A stretch of 64,000 bases of DNA, from NCBI RefSeq assembly GCF_000717875.1, contig NZ_JOCT01000004.1, positions 558,001 through 622,000 of the forward strand, written 5' to 3'. Both the position numbers and the translations under genes were made by a program. The stretch is from Streptomyces sp. NRRL S-455. Lineage in GTDB: Bacteria; Actinomycetota; Actinomycetes; Streptomycetales; Streptomycetaceae. Position 1 is the stretch's first letter; each line of letters starts with the position of its first letter. Below, piece after piece: positions 31,260 to 45,969 of the stretch. The notes beneath the pieces were generated by a model that worked only from the letters and a program-made list of their open reading frames with translations, did no database searches and was not told where the DNA came from.

Positions 31260-31284
31260 CCGACCCACGCGGTCGGGTGTGTCG
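31260..31284 (-). promoter_or_regulatory. Leader element shared by rpsL and rpsJ
   Basis: 24 of 25 bases match 15455-15479 in the rpsJ leader (one C/T difference). It lies about 51 bases upstream of the rpsL start, within the transcribed leader, and can form a short stem-loop. A common regulatory input for both ribosomal operons is inferred. Confidence 0.6.
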
Positions 31285-31403
31285 AATCCCGCGGACTCCC
31301 GCCGCGAGGCAGAATTAAGCGCGGATTACGGTGGCCGGTGTCAGCTCGCCGTGCGGTTGATGGCACACACGAGAGCCAGGGCACACCCCAGGCACAAGGT
31401 CTG

Positions 31404-31432
31404 AGCGTACCTATCGCATTCGCTGCGGTCAA
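31404..31432 (-). promoter_or_regulatory. Vegetative promoter of the str operon
   Basis: On the minus strand TTGACC (31427-31432), a 17-base spacer, then TACGCT (31404-31409): a good principal-sigma (HrdB-type) promoter with predicted start near 31397. The remainder of the 321 bp gap between the DUF1707 gene and rpsL shows no gene. Confidence 0.7.
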
Positions 31433-31530
31433 AACAAATGGGCACCGCCCGCATCGCCACGCGGGACATGTCAAGCCCCCCGGCCGTTGTCGATCTTCAA
31501 TTCGACGGCGAGTGTCCGCTTTGCATACGT

Positions 31531-32055
31531 TCAAGATGCTACGACGGACACCACCGTCAGCAACACCAGGACGAGTGCCCAGCCGACCGTGGACAACCAC
31601 CCGAGGACGAGCCCGGTCAGCGCGAGCCCGTCCCCCAGCTCCCCGCGGCTGCGGATCTCGGCCCGCGCCACATGCCCCAGCACGACGGCCGGAATCCCGG
31701 TCAGCCCCATCGTCGGCACGCACAGCAGCCCGCACACGGCCGCCGCTACCGCCTTCCCGTTCGTCTGGGGCCGCGGCGGCACGGGCAGGAACGTCCGCGG
31801 CACGGGCGCGTACGAGGCCGACTGCGCCACGGGCCCCTGCGGCAGGTCGGCGACGAGCAGCGCCAGCTCCCCCACGGTCCGCGCCGCGTACGCCCGCGCC
31901 ACCCGCTTCTCGAACTCGGCGTGCTCCATCCGCCCCTCGCCGTACCCGGCTCTGAGCACGTCCACGGCACGCTCCCGATCGGCGTGCGAGGCGAGCATCG
32001 ACGGGGCGCTGTGGCCCGGCCAGGGTTGCCAGGACGGATAAGGCGGCTGCGACAC
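31531..32055 (-). CDS. DUF1707 / DUF4190 membrane protein
   Basis: 174 residues from GTG 32053-32055, with GGGGAGG upstream. The DUF1707 domain (about 20-75: LASHADRERAVDVLRAGYGE, GRMEHAEFEKRVARAYAART, ELALLVADLP) is followed by a Pro-rich linker and two membrane segments (about 100-125 and 145-172) of DUF4190 type. Probably a cell-surface or membrane regulatory protein; no enzyme motif. It sits between rpoC and rpsL, on the same strand as both. Confidence 0.85.
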   Translation of the reverse strand: MSQPPYPSWQPWPGHSAPSMLASHADRERAVDVLRAGYGEGRMEHAEFEKRVARAYAARTVGELALLVADLPQGPVAQSASYAPVPRTFLPVPPRPQTNGKAVAAAVCGLLCVPTMGLTGIPAVVLGHVARAEIRSRGELGDGLALTGLVLGWLSTVGWALVLVLLTVVSVVAS

Positions 32056-32291
32056 GGAGCACCTCCCCGGAGGTGGAATGCTTCCATGATGCGCCGAAGC
32101 CGGCTTTCTGGCACGGGTGCGTCCCCGCAGGGGGCGTGTGTCGGCCGGGCGGCCGGTGCCGCCGCGTGCTCCCGGCGGCCCTCAGAGCGGCCGCTGCCCG
32201 GGCGCTGGAGCCCCGGGGCCGGAGGGGCGGGCCTCGGGGAGCCCAGAGGCGTCCGGGGGCCCGCCGCCCGCGCGTACGCCGTAGGCACGCC

Positions 32292-32325
32292 GAAGGGCGG
32301 CCACCCCGCAGGGTGACCGCCCTTC
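32292..32325 (-). terminator. Terminator after rpoC
   Basis: Arms GAAGGGCGGTCACC and GGTGGCCGCCCTTC (minus strand) form a long GC-rich stem directly after the rpoC stop. No T-run, as is common in Streptomyces. Confidence 0.8.
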
Positions 32326-32341
32326 AACTCAAGCGACTCGC

Positions 32342-36241
<3,900 letters not shown>

Positions 36242-36335
36242 TATGCGTCAATCCCTCTCAGGGTTGTAAGTCATGGGGTCTGATACGGGGGTCCTGGGGC
36301 CGGCGGCCTTCGTCATGAAGGCCGCCGGACTCCCG

Positions 36336-39300
36336 TCAGACCTCTTCGACGCTGCTCGGCTCACGCCGGGACAGGTCGATGCCAAGCTCCTCCGCAGCGC
36401 GGAAGACGTCCTCATCGGTGTCGCGCATCTCGATGGACATGCCGTCCGAGGACAGCACCTCCACGTTGAGGCACAGGGACTGCATCTCCTTGATGAGCAC
36501 CTTGAAGGACTCGGGGATGCCGGGCTCGGGGATGTTCTCGCCCTTGACGATGGCCTCGTAGACCTTCACGCGGCCGGTGACGTCGTCGGACTTGATGGTC
36601 AGCAGTTCCTGGAGGGCGTACGCGGCGCCGTAAGCCTCCAGCGCCCACACCTCCATCTCGCCGAACCGCTGGCCACCGAACTGGGCCTTACCACCCAGCG
36701 GCTGCTGGGTGATCATCGAGTACGGACCGGTCGAGCGCGCGTGCAGCTTGTCGTCGACCAGGTGGTGCAGCTTGAGGATGTACATGTACCCGACCGAGAT
36801 CGGGTCCGGGAACGGCTCGCCGGAGCGGCCGTCGAACAGCCGGGCCTTGCCGGACGGGAGCACCATGCGCTCGCCGTCGCGGTTCGGGATGGTGTGGTTG
36901 AGCAGACCGGCCAGCTCGTCCTCGCGGGCACCGTCGAAGACCGGCGTCGCGACGTTGGTCCGCGGCGGGACCTGGTCGGCGTCGATGGCCTGCAGACGCT
37001 GGGCCCACTCGTCGGCGAGACCGGAGACGTCCCAGCCCTGGCTGGCGAGCCAGCCGAGGTGGATCTCCAGAACCTGTCCCGGGTTCATTCGGGACGGCAC
37101 ACCGAGCGGGTTGAGGATGATGTCGACCGGGGTGCCGTCCTCCAGGAACGGCATGTCCTCGATCGGCAGGATCTTCGAGATGACGCCCTTGTTGCCGTGA
37201 CGGCCGGCGAGCTTGTCACCGTCGGTGATCTTGCGCTTCTGCGCGACGTAGACGCGCACCAGCTGGTTCACACCGGGGGGAAGCTCGTCGCCCTCCTCGC
37301 GGTCGAAGACGCGGACGCCGATGACCTTGCCGGTCTCGCCGTGCGGCACCTTCAGCGAGGTGTCACGGACCTCACGGGCCTTCTCACCGAAGATCGCGCG
37401 CAGCAGGCGCTCCTCGGGCGTCAGCTCGGTCTCACCCTTGGGCGTGACCTTGCCGACGAGGATGTCACCGGCGATGACCTCGGCGCCGATGCGGATGATG
37501 CCGCGCTCGTCGAGGTCGGCGAGGACCTCCTCGGAGACGTTCGGGATGTCCCGGGTGATCTCCTCGGGGCCGAGCTTGGTGTCACGGGCGTCGACCTCGT
37601 GCTCCTCGATGTGGATCGAGGAGAGGACGTCGTCCTGCACGAGGCGCTGCGACAGGATGATCGCGTCCTCGTAGTTGTGACCCTCCCACGGCATGAACGC
37701 CACGAGCAGGTTCTTGCCGAGCGCCATCTCGCCGTTCTGGGTGGCCGGACCGTCGGCGAGGACCTGGCCCTCGATGATCCGGTCGCCCTCGCTGACGATG
37801 ACCTTCTGGTTGACCGAGGTGCCCTGGTTGGAGCGGGCGAACTTGGCCAGGCGGTACGTGATGTACGTGCCGTCGTCGTTGGCGGTGGTGATGTAGTCCG
37901 CGGAGACCTCCTGGACCACACCGGGCTTCTCGGCCTTGACCACGTCGCCGGCGTCGACCGCGGAGCGGTACTCCATGCCGGTGCCGACGAGCGGGGACTC
38001 GGACTTAATCAGCGGCACGGCCTGACGCATCATGTTCGCGCCCATGAGGGCACGGTTGGCGTCGTCGTGCTCGAGGAAGGGGATCATGGCGGTCGCGACC
38101 GACACCATCTGGCGCGGCGAGACGTCCATGTAGTCCACGTCCTCGCCGCCGACGTAGTCGACCTCGCCGCCCTTACGGCGGACCAGCACGCGGGCCTCGG
38201 CGAAGCGGAGGTCGTTCGTCAGCGGCGCGTTGGCCTGCGCGATGACGAAGCGGTCCTCCTCGTCGGCCGTGAGGTAGTCGACCTGGTCGGTGACCTGGCC
38301 CTCGAACACCTTGCGGTACGGGGTCTCGACGAAACCGAACGCGTTCACACGGCCGTAGGTGGCGAGCGAGCCGATCAGACCGATGTTCGGGCCTTCAGGG
38401 GTCTCGATCGGGCACATGCGGCCGTAGTGCGACGGGTGCACGTCACGGACCTCGAAGCCGGCCCGCTCACGGGACAGACCACCCGGGCCGAGCGCGGACA
38501 GACGCCGCTTGTGCGTCAGACCCGACAGCGGGTTGTTCTGGTCCATGAACTGGGACAGCTGGCTGGTGCCGAAGAACTCCTTGATGGAGGCGACGACCGG
38601 CCGGATGTTGATCAGGGTCTGCGGCGTGATCGCCTCGACGTCCTGGGTCGTCATCCGCTCGCGGACGACACGCTCCATACGCGCCAGACCCGTGCGGACC
38701 TGGTTCTGGATGAGCTCGCCGACGCTGCGCAGGCGGCGGTTGCCGAAGTGGTCGATGTCGTCGGTCTCGACGACGACGGAGGTGCCGTTGTCACCGACCG
38801 TCTCGGTCTCGCCGGCGTGCAGCTTCACCAGGTACTTGATCGTCGCGATGATGTCCTCGACGGTCAGGATCCCGGCGTCCAGCGGGGTGTCCGTACCCAG
38901 CTTCTTGTTGACCTTGTAGCGGCCGACCTTGGCCAGGTCGTAGCGCTTGGGGTTGAAGTAGAGGTTCTCGAGCAGCGTCTGCGCGGCCTCACGCGTGGGG
39001 GGCTCGCCCGGGCGCAGCTTGCGGTAGATGTCGAGCAGCGCGTCGTCCTGGCCCTGGGTGTGGTCCTTCTCCAGGGTGGCGCGCATGGACTCGTACTCGC
39101 CGAACTCCTCGAGGATCTGCTCGGTGGTCCAGCCGAGCGCCTTGAGCAGGACGGTGACGGACTGCTTGCGCTTGCGGTCGATGCGGACACCGACCATGTC
39201 GCGCTTGTCGATCTCCATCTCCAGCCAGGCACCCCGGGACGGGATGATCTTGGCGGAGAAGATGTCCTTGTCGGACGTCTTGTCGATCGAGGAGTCGAAG

Positions 39301-39821
39301 TAGACACCGGGCGAACGGACCAGCTGCGACACCACGACACGCTCGGTGCCGTTGATGACGAAGGTGCCCTTGTTCGTCATGAGCGGGAAGTCGCCCATGA
39401 AGACGGTCTGGGACTTGATCTCGCCGGTCTCGTTGTTGGTGAACTCGGCGGTGACGAAGAGCGGGGCCGCGTACGTGAAGTCGCGCTCCTTGCACTCGTC
39501 GATCGAGTTCTTCGGCGGCTCGAAGCGGTGGTCGCGGAAGGTCAGCGACATCGACCCGCTGAAGTCCTCGATCGGGGAGATCTCCTCGAAGATCTCCTCG
39601 AGCCCGGACTTGGTGGGGACGTCCTGACCGTTGTCCAGAGCCTCCTCGACCCGACTCTGCCAGGCGGTGTTACCGAGCAGCCAGTCGAAGCTCTCGGTCT
39701 GCAGCGCGAGCAGGTTCGGAACCTCGAGAGGCTCCTTGATCTTTGCAAAAGAGATGCGCAGCGGGGCAGTGCTGGCGGCGTTGTTCGTATTCGCGGTCGA
39801 GGCGTTGCGCGAGGCGGCCAA
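36336..39821 (-). CDS. rpoB: RNA polymerase beta subunit
   Basis: 1161 residues from a TTG start (39819-39821) preceded by GGAAGGA, reading [20 protein letters not shown]. The open frame to 39881 lacks conservation. The rifampicin-binding cluster reads [14 protein letters not shown] then [13 protein letters not shown], with the Asp, His and Ser positions (E. coli 516, 526, 531) unchanged, so the enzyme looks rifamycin-sensitive. A candidate rifamycin monooxygenase is in the same window at 56577-58004. Confidence 0.98.
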   Translation of the reverse strand: MAASRNASTANTNNAASTAPLRISFAKIKEPLEVPNLLALQTESFDWLLGNTAWQSRVEEALDNGQDVPTKSGLEEIFEEISPIEDFSGSMSLTFRDHRFEPPKNSIDECKERDFTYAAPLFVTAEFTNNETGEIKSQTVFMGDFPLMTNKGTFVINGTERVVVSQLVRSPGVYFDSSIDKTSDKDIFSAKIIPSRGAWLEMEIDKRDMVGVRIDRKRKQSVTVLLKALGWTTEQILEEFGEYESMRATLEKDHTQGQDDALLDIYRKLRPGEPPTREAAQTLLENLYFNPKRYDLAKVGRYKVNKKLGTDTPLDAGILTVEDIIATIKYLVKLHAGETETVGDNGTSVVVETDDIDHFGNRRLRSVGELIQNQVRTGLARMERVVRERMTTQDVEAITPQTLINIRPVVASIKEFFGTSQLSQFMDQNNPLSGLTHKRRLSALGPGGLSRERAGFEVRDVHPSHYGRMCPIETPEGPNIGLIGSLATYGRVNAFGFVETPYRKVFEGQVTDQVDYLTADEEDRFVIAQANAPLTNDLRFAEARVLVRRKGGEVDYVGGEDVDYMDVSPRQMVSVATAMIPFLEHDDANRALMGANMMRQAVPLIKSESPLVGTGMEYRSAVDAGDVVKAEKPGVVQEVSADYITTANDDGTYITYRLAKFARSNQGTSVNQKVIVSEGDRIIEGQVLADGPATQNGEMALGKNLLVAFMPWEGHNYEDAIILSQRLVQDDVLSSIHIEEHEVDARDTKLGPEEITRDIPNVSEEVLADLDERGIIRIGAEVIAGDILVGKVTPKGETELTPEERLLRAIFGEKAREVRDTSLKVPHGETGKVIGVRVFDREEGDELPPGVNQLVRVYVAQKRKITDGDKLAGRHGNKGVISKILPIEDMPFLEDGTPVDIILNPLGVPSRMNPGQVLEIHLGWLASQGWDVSGLADEWAQRLQAIDADQVPPRTNVATPVFDGAREDELAGLLNHTIPNRDGERMVLPSGKARLFDGRSGEPFPDPISVGYMYILKLHHLVDDKLHARSTGPYSMITQQPLGGKAQFGGQRFGEMEVWALEAYGAAYALQELLTIKSDDVTGRVKVYEAIVKGENIPEPGIPESFKVLIKEMQSLCLNVEVLSSDGMSIEMRDTDEDVFRAAEELGIDLSRREPSSVEEV

Positions 39822-40301
39822 GAGGGGGTCCTTCCGAGGGCTCGGACTCACTACGCGCGTACCGGCCCCTCTCCCGTACACGGAGACAAGCTGTGTCCAT
39901 CCGGCGATAAGGCCAGGTCGGGCGGATCTTGTCGTCGATGCTCGGGCGAGGGCAGACCCCTGGTGACGGGCAGGGGACAGCTAACAGGCAGCGCAAAGGG
40001 TCAGTGTAGCCACTCGGCACACTGATGTCCAGTGCGGGTTTCGATACCCGTGTTGACCTCGTTGTTCCACTCCTGCGACAAGGCCCTGCCCTCAACGCAC
40101 GTTGATACTGCCCTCTTCGTCGCCGATCCATGCCTCGGATTCGGATCCTTGTGACGACGCGTCCTGAGAATTGCGCGCTGCGTGCGGTTCGTCAAGGCCC
40201 CCCTGCCCGAACCGGGGGCCGCCCAGAGACACGACGAAGATCACCATACCCCCCGCCTCCGAGGGTGCAAGCAACCGTGGCCGGACCCCGGGAACGCCGA
40301 A
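39822..40301 (-). other. rpoB upstream region, no gene
   Basis: 480 bp with no supported coding sequence. The feature of note is the promoter at 40003-40031, giving an rpoB leader of about 175 nt. The rest shows nothing recognisable. Confidence 0.6.
40003..40031 (-). promoter_or_regulatory. Vegetative promoter of rpoBC
   Basis: On the minus strand TGGACA (40026-40031), a 17-base spacer and TACACT (40003-40008), a good HrdB-type promoter. Predicted start near 39996. Confidence 0.7.
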
Positions 40302-40329
40302 GAGCGACCACCCGGATGGATGATCGCTC
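40302..40329 (-). terminator. Hairpin terminator after rplL
   Basis: A 12 bp stem with three G-T pairs (minus strand GAGCGATCATCC with GGGTGGTCGCTC) 65 bases after the rplL stop, between rplJL and the rpoB promoter. It separates rplJL from rpoBC transcription, at least in part. Confidence 0.65.
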
Positions 40330-40393
40330 CCCAGCGCTTACGCGTTACACGCCCAGGTGGACGTGGGGTGGATCCTGGCGGATCCGGGAGGTC

Positions 40394-40783
40394 TTACTTG
40401 ACCTCGACGGAGGCACCGGCGCCCTCGAGGGACTCCTTCGCCTTGTCGGCGGCCTCCTTGTTGACCTTCTCCAGAACCGGCTTCGGCGCACCGTCGACCA
40501 GGTCCTTGGCCTCCTTCAGGCCGAGGGAGGTCAGCTCGCGCACGACCTTGATGACCTGGATCTTCTTGTCGCCGGCACCGGTGAGGATGACGTCGAACTC
40601 GTCCTTCTCCTCAGCGGCCTCGGCAGCGGCGCCACCAGCGGCACCACCGGCGACGACGACCGGCGCGGCAGCGGCGGCGGTGACGTCGAACTTCTCCTCG
40701 AAGGCCTTCACGAACTCGGAGAGCTCGATGAGGGTCATCTCCTCGAACTGCGCGAGCAGGTCGTCCTGGCTGAGCTTCGCCAT
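40394..40783 (-). CDS. rplL: 50S ribosomal protein L7/L12
   Basis: 129 residues, [20 protein letters not shown]. The N-terminal dimerisation domain, an Ala-rich hinge (residues about 38-60) and the C-terminal factor-binding domain ([33 protein letters not shown]) are complete. It forms the stalk with L10. It lies 114 bp after rplJ. Confidence 0.98.
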   Translation of the reverse strand: MAKLSQDDLLAQFEEMTLIELSEFVKAFEEKFDVTAAAAAPVVVAGGAAGGAAAEAAEEKDEFDVILTGAGDKKIQVIKVVRELTSLGLKEAKDLVDGAPKPVLEKVNKEAADKAKESLEGAGASVEVK

Positions 40784-40897
40784 GATGGCGGTCCTTCCAC
40801 TAAATCGGCAGGTGCCGGATGTACATGTGAGGCGGGCGTACTACTGGCCCGCGACGGCCTCCGCGTTCAGGCAGCGGGGGCCGGGATGCGAGCCGAG

Positions 40898-41428
40898 TTA
40901 CTCGGCACCGCCCTGCTCGTCCTGCTTGGCACGGAGCGCGTCCACGGTGCGGACGAGCTTCGACGGCAGCGCCTGGAAGACGGAGGCAGCCTGGGACTGC
41001 TTCGCCTTGAAGGCACCGGCCAGCTTGGAGAGCAGAACCTCGCGGGACTCGAGGTCCGCAAGCTTCTTGATTTCGTCTGCGGACAACGCCTTGCCGTCAA
41101 GGACGCCGCCCTTGATGACCAGGTTGGGGTTGTCCTTGGCGAAGTCACGGAGACCCTTTGCCGCCTCGACCGGGTCACCGGTCACGAAGGCGACGGCCGA
41201 CGAACCCGTGAAGAGATCGTCGATCGTGTTGATCCCGGCCTCGTTGGCCGCAATCTTGGTCAGCGTGTTCTTCGCCACACGGTACTGAGCGTTCTCACCG
41301 AGTGAACGACGCAGCTGCTGAAGCTGCGCCACGGTGAGACCGGTGTACGCGGTGATGACGGCGCCGTTGGAGTTACGGAACTTGTCCCGCATCTCCACGA
41401 CGGCATCGACCTTGTCAGGCCTCGCCAT
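40898..41428 (-). CDS. rplJ: 50S ribosomal protein L10
   Basis: 176 residues, [20 protein letters not shown]. It has [21 protein letters not shown] and the C-terminal helix that binds L12 dimers. Its leader (41429 to about 41666) contains an attenuator-like hairpin at 41495-41520. In model bacteria L10-L12 represses rplJL through the leader. Confidence 0.98.
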   Translation of the reverse strand: MARPDKVDAVVEMRDKFRNSNGAVITAYTGLTVAQLQQLRRSLGENAQYRVAKNTLTKIAANEAGINTIDDLFTGSSAVAFVTGDPVEAAKGLRDFAKDNPNLVIKGGVLDGKALSADEIKKLADLESREVLLSKLAGAFKAKQSQAASVFQALPSKLVRTVDALRAKQDEQGGAE

Positions 41429-41485
41429 GAGCCTCGGCCTCCTTCCGGGTGATTCGGACCGCGCGGACCCGAAGGAGGACTGGGG

Positions 41486-41520
41486 AAAACGAAACGCCCC
41501 GGCGCAAGCGCACGGGGCGT
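41486..41520 (-). promoter_or_regulatory. Attenuator-like hairpin in the rplJ leader
   Basis: On the minus strand a stem of ACGCCCCG plus GCGC paired with its complement (41495-41520, one bulge) around a short loop, followed by TTTCGTTTT. This is an intrinsic-terminator shape placed about 57 nt before the rplJ start and within its transcript. Confidence 0.7.
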
Positions 41521-41672
41521 AGCTCGACCGGTTTCACACCCGCACGGGGCGCGGAATCCGGGAGCTTCTCCTGTGTCACCTGCGCGGGCCGTCCGCCGTT
41601 CAGCGGATCCTTCGGCCACCGCGCCCTCGTACGAGCGCGCGGTAACGACCAGCGGTCTTTGGCTTCTGTAGG

Positions 41673-41702
41673 AGGGTACGGGAACGGATCGCTGTCAAGC
41701 AA
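41673..41702 (-). promoter_or_regulatory. Candidate rplJ promoter
   Basis: On the minus strand TTGCTT (41697-41702), 18 bases, then TACCCT (41673-41678). An overlapping TTGACA (41693-41698) has too short a spacer (14) to the same -10. Predicted leader of about 240 nt. Confidence 0.5.
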
Positions 41703-41720
41703 ATCCGCCCGTACGACGGA

Positions 41721-42551
41721 TCAGCTCTCGTCCAGTCCCTTGAACATGTCGGCCAGGTCCGCGACGTCCTTGGCCGGGGGCGCCTCGATGGTCACCGGCT
41801 TGTTGTAGTCGACGAAGGTGATGGTCATGTCGAGCGGCCCCTTGTCGGTGTCGCCCTTCATGCGGAACCGCTTGGTGTGGTCCTCGCCGTCGACCCACAT
41901 GTCCATCGTGAGCTTGTCCGCGCCGAGCTTCTCGTACTGCTCGATGCTCTTCTCGCGCTGTTCGCGGGTGGCCGCCTTCTCGTCCTTGAGGGACGCGCGG
42001 AGGTCCTTGAGCGTGACCGTGCCCGTGTAGTGGGTCGTCTCGACGCCGTCGACCTTCTCGGAGCCGACCTTCTTCACGTCCTTCGCGCCGGTCAGGAAGG
42101 TGGACTCCGCCGCCGGGTTCTTCTCGGCCTGGCTCGTGGAGCCCATCCGGCCCAGGTCCTTTCCGGCCTCGGAGCCGGAGAGGTCGAACTTCATCCAGGA
42201 CTTGCCGTCCATCTCCTTGGCCATATCGGCTCCCCCACCGATGTACATGGCCTTGTCGACGAGGCGGATCTCCGATTCGCCGGCGGTTGCCGCCTGGCCG
42301 GACGCCTTGACCTTCATGCTCATGGCGATCGTGGGCTTCAGGCGCATCGACGCCTCGGCCTCGACCTTGCCCGACTCCGGCACGGTGCCGTTCATGCGGT
42401 AGCGGATGGACGTGATGTCCTCCGTGTTCTTCGCCGCCTTGGCGACGGCGGCGGCCGGTGTCATCTCCGGCGACTGCTCGGACCCGCAGGAGACCGCGCC
42501 GGCGGCGAGCAGCAGAGCGCCCAGACCGGCGACAGGTATGGATGTCCTCAT
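41721..42551 (-). CDS. Secreted lipoprotein (LppX/LolA-like fold family)
   Basis: 276 residues from ATG 42549-42551 with GGGGGGA upstream. It begins [20 protein letters not shown] and has a lipobox AVSC near residue 22, so it should be lipidated and exported. The rest is beta-rich with repeated Met/Lys motifs ([29 protein letters not shown]) as in DUF6612/LppX-type lipid-binding proteins. It lies between rplJ and rplA on the same strand. Ligand unknown. The in-frame ATG 11 codons upstream would mask the signal peptide. Confidence 0.85.
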   Translation of the reverse strand: MRTSIPVAGLGALLLAAGAVSCGSEQSPEMTPAAAVAKAAKNTEDITSIRYRMNGTVPESGKVEAEASMRLKPTIAMSMKVKASGQAATAGESEIRLVDKAMYIGGGADMAKEMDGKSWMKFDLSGSEAGKDLGRMGSTSQAEKNPAAESTFLTGAKDVKKVGSEKVDGVETTHYTGTVTLKDLRASLKDEKAATREQREKSIEQYEKLGADKLTMDMWVDGEDHTKRFRMKGDTDKGPLDMTITFVDYNKPVTIEAPPAKDVADLADMFKGLDES

Positions 42552-42584
42552 GGATTCCCCCCAAGGAATACAAGATTGCGTCAC

Positions 42585-42827
42585 AGCAAGGCCGTGAGCC
42601 TATCCCAGAGGGGCACAAGTGATCTATCCGGATTCACGGGCGCCTTGCCGGGGCGGTCGGAGGTCTCCGGGGAGGAGCAGGCGGAGCAGGCGGCCAGTCC
42701 AGGCAACGCCGTCGCCACCGCGTGTGCCAGACCCGCACGGCGCACGGTCGTGCCCCGCATGCGTCCCCGTTCGCCTGCGGTGCCTGCAGGCTGACCCAGG
42801 CCACCGGCGCACGTACCGGAACAGGGA
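42585..42827. other. Gap between rplA terminator and lipoprotein gene
   Basis: No gene was found here. It must hold the lipoprotein promoter, but no convincing -35/-10 pair was recognised. Confidence 0.4.
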
Positions 42828-42862
42828 ACGGGCCCCGCACCTGTGAGAGGTGCGGGGCCCGT
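42828..42862 (-). terminator. Terminator after rplA
   Basis: A 15 bp perfect stem (42828-42842 with 42848-42862) and a 5-base loop, 24 bases after the rplA stop. Confidence 0.85.
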
Positions 42863-42886
42863 GACCGGTTGGGTGAGCCGTCAGGC

Positions 42887-43612
42887 TCAGACCGCGGCCG
42901 GGTCCTCCTCGACGAGGAGGTTGCGGGTGCGGTTCGGGTCGACCGGGATGCCGGGGCCCATCGTGGTGGTGATGGCGGCCTTCTTGATGTAACGACCCTT
43001 GGCGGCGGACGGCTTCAGACGGAGGATCTCCTCCAGCGCGGCGCCGTAGTTCTCCACCAGCTTGCTGTCGTCGAACGACGTCTTGCCGATGATGAAGTGC
43101 AGGTTCGAGTGCTTGTCGACGCGGAACTCGATCTTGCCGCCCTTGATCTCGGTGACGGCCTTGGCGGTGTCGGGGGTGACGGTGCCGGTCTTCGGGTTCG
43201 GCATCAGACCACGCGGACCGAGCACGCGGCCGAGGCGGCCGACCTTGCCCATGAGGTCCGGGGTGGCGACGACGGCGTCGAAGTCCAGACGGCCCTTCGA
43301 CACCTCGTCGATCAGCTCGTCGGCGCCGACGATGTCGGCGCCCGCGGCACGCGCGGCCTCGGCACGGTCACCGGTCGCGAAGACCAGGACCCGGGCGGTC
43401 TTACCGGTGCCGTGCGGGAGGTTCACGGTGCCACGGACCATCTGGTCGGCCTTGCGCGGGTCGACACCCAGGCGGAAGGCGACCTCGACGGTGCCGTCGA
43501 ACTTGGTCGTGGAGGTCTCCTTGGCGAGACGGACGGCCTCGAGCGGGGCGTAGAGCTTCTCCCGGTCGACCTTGGCGTCCGCAGCGCGAAGGGACTTGCT
43601 GCGCTTGCTCAC
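42887..43612 (-). CDS. rplA: 50S ribosomal protein L1
   Basis: 241 residues from GTG 43610-43612. The two-domain L1 fold is recognised from [38 protein letters not shown] and the [15 protein letters not shown] signature. It forms the L1 stalk that moves E-site tRNA. It lies 77 bp after rplK. Confidence 0.98.
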   Translation of the reverse strand: MSKRSKSLRAADAKVDREKLYAPLEAVRLAKETSTTKFDGTVEVAFRLGVDPRKADQMVRGTVNLPHGTGKTARVLVFATGDRAEAARAAGADIVGADELIDEVSKGRLDFDAVVATPDLMGKVGRLGRVLGPRGLMPNPKTGTVTPDTAKAVTEIKGGKIEFRVDKHSNLHFIIGKTSFDDSKLVENYGAALEEILRLKPSAAKGRYIKKAAITTTMGPGIPVDPNRTRNLLVEEDPAAV

Positions 43613-43689
43613 TACTGCTCCTGTGGGTTCTTAGGAGTCGTGGTCCGGGCCGAGCAGGCCCTGCCACTTCTGCTGATGGAGGTTGGGGC

Positions 43690-44124
43690 TCAGCCCTCGA
43701 CCGTGACGCCCATGGAACGGGCGGTGCCGGCGATGATCTTCTCGGCGGCGTCCAGGTCGTTGGCGTTGAGGTCGGGCATCTTCGTGGTGGCGATCTCGCG
43801 GACCTGGTCACGCGTGATCTTCGCGACCTTGGTCTTGTGCGGCTCGCCGGAGCCCTTCTCGATGCCCGCGGCCTTCAGGATCATCTTGGCGGCCGGCGGG
43901 GTCTTGGTGATGAAGGTGAAGGAACGGTCCTCGTAGACCGTGATCTCCACCGGGATGACCCAGCCACGCTGCGACTCGGTCGCGGCGTTGTAGGCCTTGC
44001 AGAACTCCATGATGTTGACGCCGTGCTGACCCAGCGCGGGGCCGACCGGCGGGGCCGGGTTGGCGGCACCGGCCTGGATCTGGAGCTTGATGAGCCCCGT
44101 GACCTTCTTCTTCTTGGGAGGCAT
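43690..44124 (-). CDS. rplK: 50S ribosomal protein L11
   Basis: 144 residues from ATG 44122-44124, [20 protein letters not shown]. The Pro-rich [18 protein letters not shown] loop and the C-terminal rRNA-binding domain (AGTARSMGV) are conserved. L11 is the thiostrepton and RelA signalling site. The upstream open frame to 44223 is not conserved. Confidence 0.98.
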   Translation of the reverse strand: MPPKKKKVTGLIKLQIQAGAANPAPPVGPALGQHGVNIMEFCKAYNAATESQRGWVIPVEITVYEDRSFTFITKTPPAAKMILKAAGIEKGSGEPHKTKVAKITRDQVREIATTKMPDLNANDLDAAEKIIAGTARSMGVTVEG

Positions 44125-44226
44125 GGCTCTCCGGGTCCTTTCGGTTCGGGTCCTGCCCGCATACGGGGACCACCCGGATGCAGGCATACCGCACAACGAT
44201 AACGGGTATAGATGCGCGGCCAAAAA

Positions 44227-44272
44227 CCGCGCAGGTCAGGCGGACGCTCGAGCGATCGCCTGACCTGCGCGG
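44227..44272 (-). terminator. Intrinsic terminator after nusG
   Basis: A 16 bp perfect stem (44227-44242 with 44257-44272) with a 14-base loop, followed by TTTTT on the minus strand. It ends secE-nusG before rplK-rplA. Confidence 0.9.
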
Positions 44273-44293
44273 AAGCGGTGGGTCCGGAAGAAA

Positions 44294-45118
44294 CTAGTTC
44301 TTCTGGATCTGGTCGAAGGAGAGCTCGACCGGGGTCTCGCGGCCGAAGATCTCGACGAGGCCCTTGACCTTCTTCGAGTCCGGGTTGATCTCGTTGATGG
44401 TCGCCTGCAGCGTGGCGAACGGGCCGTCGGTGACGGTGACCGAGTCGCCGACCTCGAAGTCCAGCACCTGGACCTCGACCTTGCGCTGCGGAGCCGGCTT
44501 GCCCTCGGACTCCGCGGCCTCGCGGGCGGCCTTCTCCTCGGCCTCGGGGGCGAGCATCTTGACGATCTCGTCGAGCGTCAGCGGGTACGGGTCGTACGCG
44601 TTCCCCACGAAGCCGGTGACACCGGGGGTGTTGCGGACGACGCCCCAGGACTCGTTCGTCAGGTCCATGCGGACCAGGACGTAGCCCGGGAGCTTGTTCT
44701 GCTTGACGTTCTTCCGCTCGCCGTTCTTGATCTGGACGATCTCTTCCTCGGGCACTTCGGCCTGGTAGATGAAGTCCTCGACGTTCAGCGAGACGGCACG
44801 CTGCTCCAGGTTGGCCTTCACGCGCTTCTCGTAGCCCGCGTAGGTGTGGATGACGTACCACTCGCCCGGCAGACCGCGCAGTTCCTCGCGGAGCTTCTCG
44901 ATCGGGTCGCGGTCGTCCTCGACCTCTTCCGCAGGCTCCTCAGCGGCCTCTTCGTCGGCCTCGGTCTCCGCCTCGGCGGCGTCGTCAGCGGCGGCGTCGG
45001 CAGCCTCGGCCTCGGCGGAGGCGTCGGTGTCCTCGCTGTCCGCGCCCTCGACGATGTCGAGCTCGTCCTCGACGGACTCGACAGGCTCGATGGCGTCGTT
45101 CACGTTCGGGTCAGACAC
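44294..45118 (-). CDS. nusG: Transcription termination/antitermination factor NusG
   Basis: 274 residues from GTG 45116-45118. Residues 1 to about 85 are an acidic Asp/Glu/Ala-rich extension typical of Streptomyces NusG. The NGN domain follows ([39 protein letters not shown]) and a KOW domain ([20 protein letters not shown]). It binds RNA polymerase and Rho or S10. It is 80 bp downstream of secE. Confidence 0.97.
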   Translation of the reverse strand: MSDPNVNDAIEPVESVEDELDIVEGADSEDTDASAEAEAADAAADDAAEAETEADEEAAEEPAEEVEDDRDPIEKLREELRGLPGEWYVIHTYAGYEKRVKANLEQRAVSLNVEDFIYQAEVPEEEIVQIKNGERKNVKQNKLPGYVLVRMDLTNESWGVVRNTPGVTGFVGNAYDPYPLTLDEIVKMLAPEAEEKAAREAAESEGKPAPQRKVEVQVLDFEVGDSVTVTDGPFATLQATINEINPDSKKVKGLVEIFGRETPVELSFDQIQKN

Positions 45119-45198
45119 GGTGGCTGCTTCTTCCTGGATACATAGGGGTGGAACATGCGAAAGGAGCGCCGGGTACCTCGGCGCTCTTCGCTGACGGC

Positions 45199-45483
45199 TC
45201 AGCCGAACACGTACTTGGCGGCGTTGCTGAGTCCATAGTCAATCACGGTGACCAGGCCGATCATGATGACGACGAAGATGATCACCACGGTCGTGTACGT
45301 CGTCAGCTGGTTGCGGGAAGGCCAGACGACCTTGCGCAGCTCCGCGACGATCTGGCGGTAGAAGAGGGCAAGGCGCTTCAGCGGGCCCTTCTTGCCGCGC
45401 TTGCCGCCCTTGCGGGTCTTCTTGGACTCCGGCGCCTCGTCCTGGGCATCAGGCATGTCGATGGAGCCCACGGCGTCCGTCAC
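45199..45483 (-). CDS. secE: Preprotein translocase subunit SecE
   Basis: 94 residues from GTG 45481-45483. The N-terminal 35 residues are charged; then [20 protein letters not shown], the amphipathic helix signature, and one membrane segment (about 62-82). It clamps SecY in the translocon. It lies between tRNA-Trp and nusG, as in other actinobacteria. Confidence 0.97.
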   Translation of the reverse strand: MTDAVGSIDMPDAQDEAPESKKTRKGGKRGKKGPLKRLALFYRQIVAELRKVVWPSRNQLTTYTTVVIIFVVIMIGLVTVIDYGLSNAAKYVFG

Positions 45484-45591
45484 TCGTCCTCACCTGATTC
45501 CGGGTCGTGGCCGTGCCGCGCCCGGTCTGAGCCGCACGGCGGTGCATTGCTGTACGTACATGCGCACACATCCTGGCGAAGGTGTGTGTAG

Positions 45592-45664
45592 CAGGGCCGG
45601 AGGGACTTGAACCCCCAACCGCTGGTTTTGGAGACCAGTGCTCTACCAATTGAGCTACGACCCT
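45592..45664 (-). tRNA. trpT: tRNA-Trp (CCA)
   Basis: 73 nt. The acceptor stem AGGGTCG pairs with CGGCCCT (one G-T), the anticodon loop is CTCCAAA (anticodon CCA), the T-loop is TTCAAGT and discriminator G. It lies 108 bases upstream of secE on the same strand. Confidence 0.97.
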
Positions 45665-45969
45665 TTGTGTGCCCCCCAACGTACCGCATTCATCCGGATG
45701 CTTGGTGTGCACCGAATGGGCGCGGGCCGCTGAAGGCCGACGAGGTGAGAGTGTACGTGCTCTGCGGCCGGTCGTCGAACAGATACGGCTCGCGGGAGGG
45801 CTCGTTGGCCGAAGACCGCCGGGCGGGAAGGGGACGGAGCTCCGGGATCCGCCTGAAGATCGTCCAGGTCGTGGGCCGATCCGGACTGTTGTTCTGGGAT
45901 TTGCCCGACGTTGTTCAGTCTGTGAAACCCCCGTGCCACGTGTGTTTCCGGTCTGAAACGATGGGGCCC
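45665..45969. other. Divergent gap between tRNA-Trp and aspC
   Basis: 305 bp without a supported gene. It should contain the tRNA-Trp/secE promoter on the minus strand and the aspC promoter on the plus strand, but no clear boxes were recognised. Confidence 0.4.
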
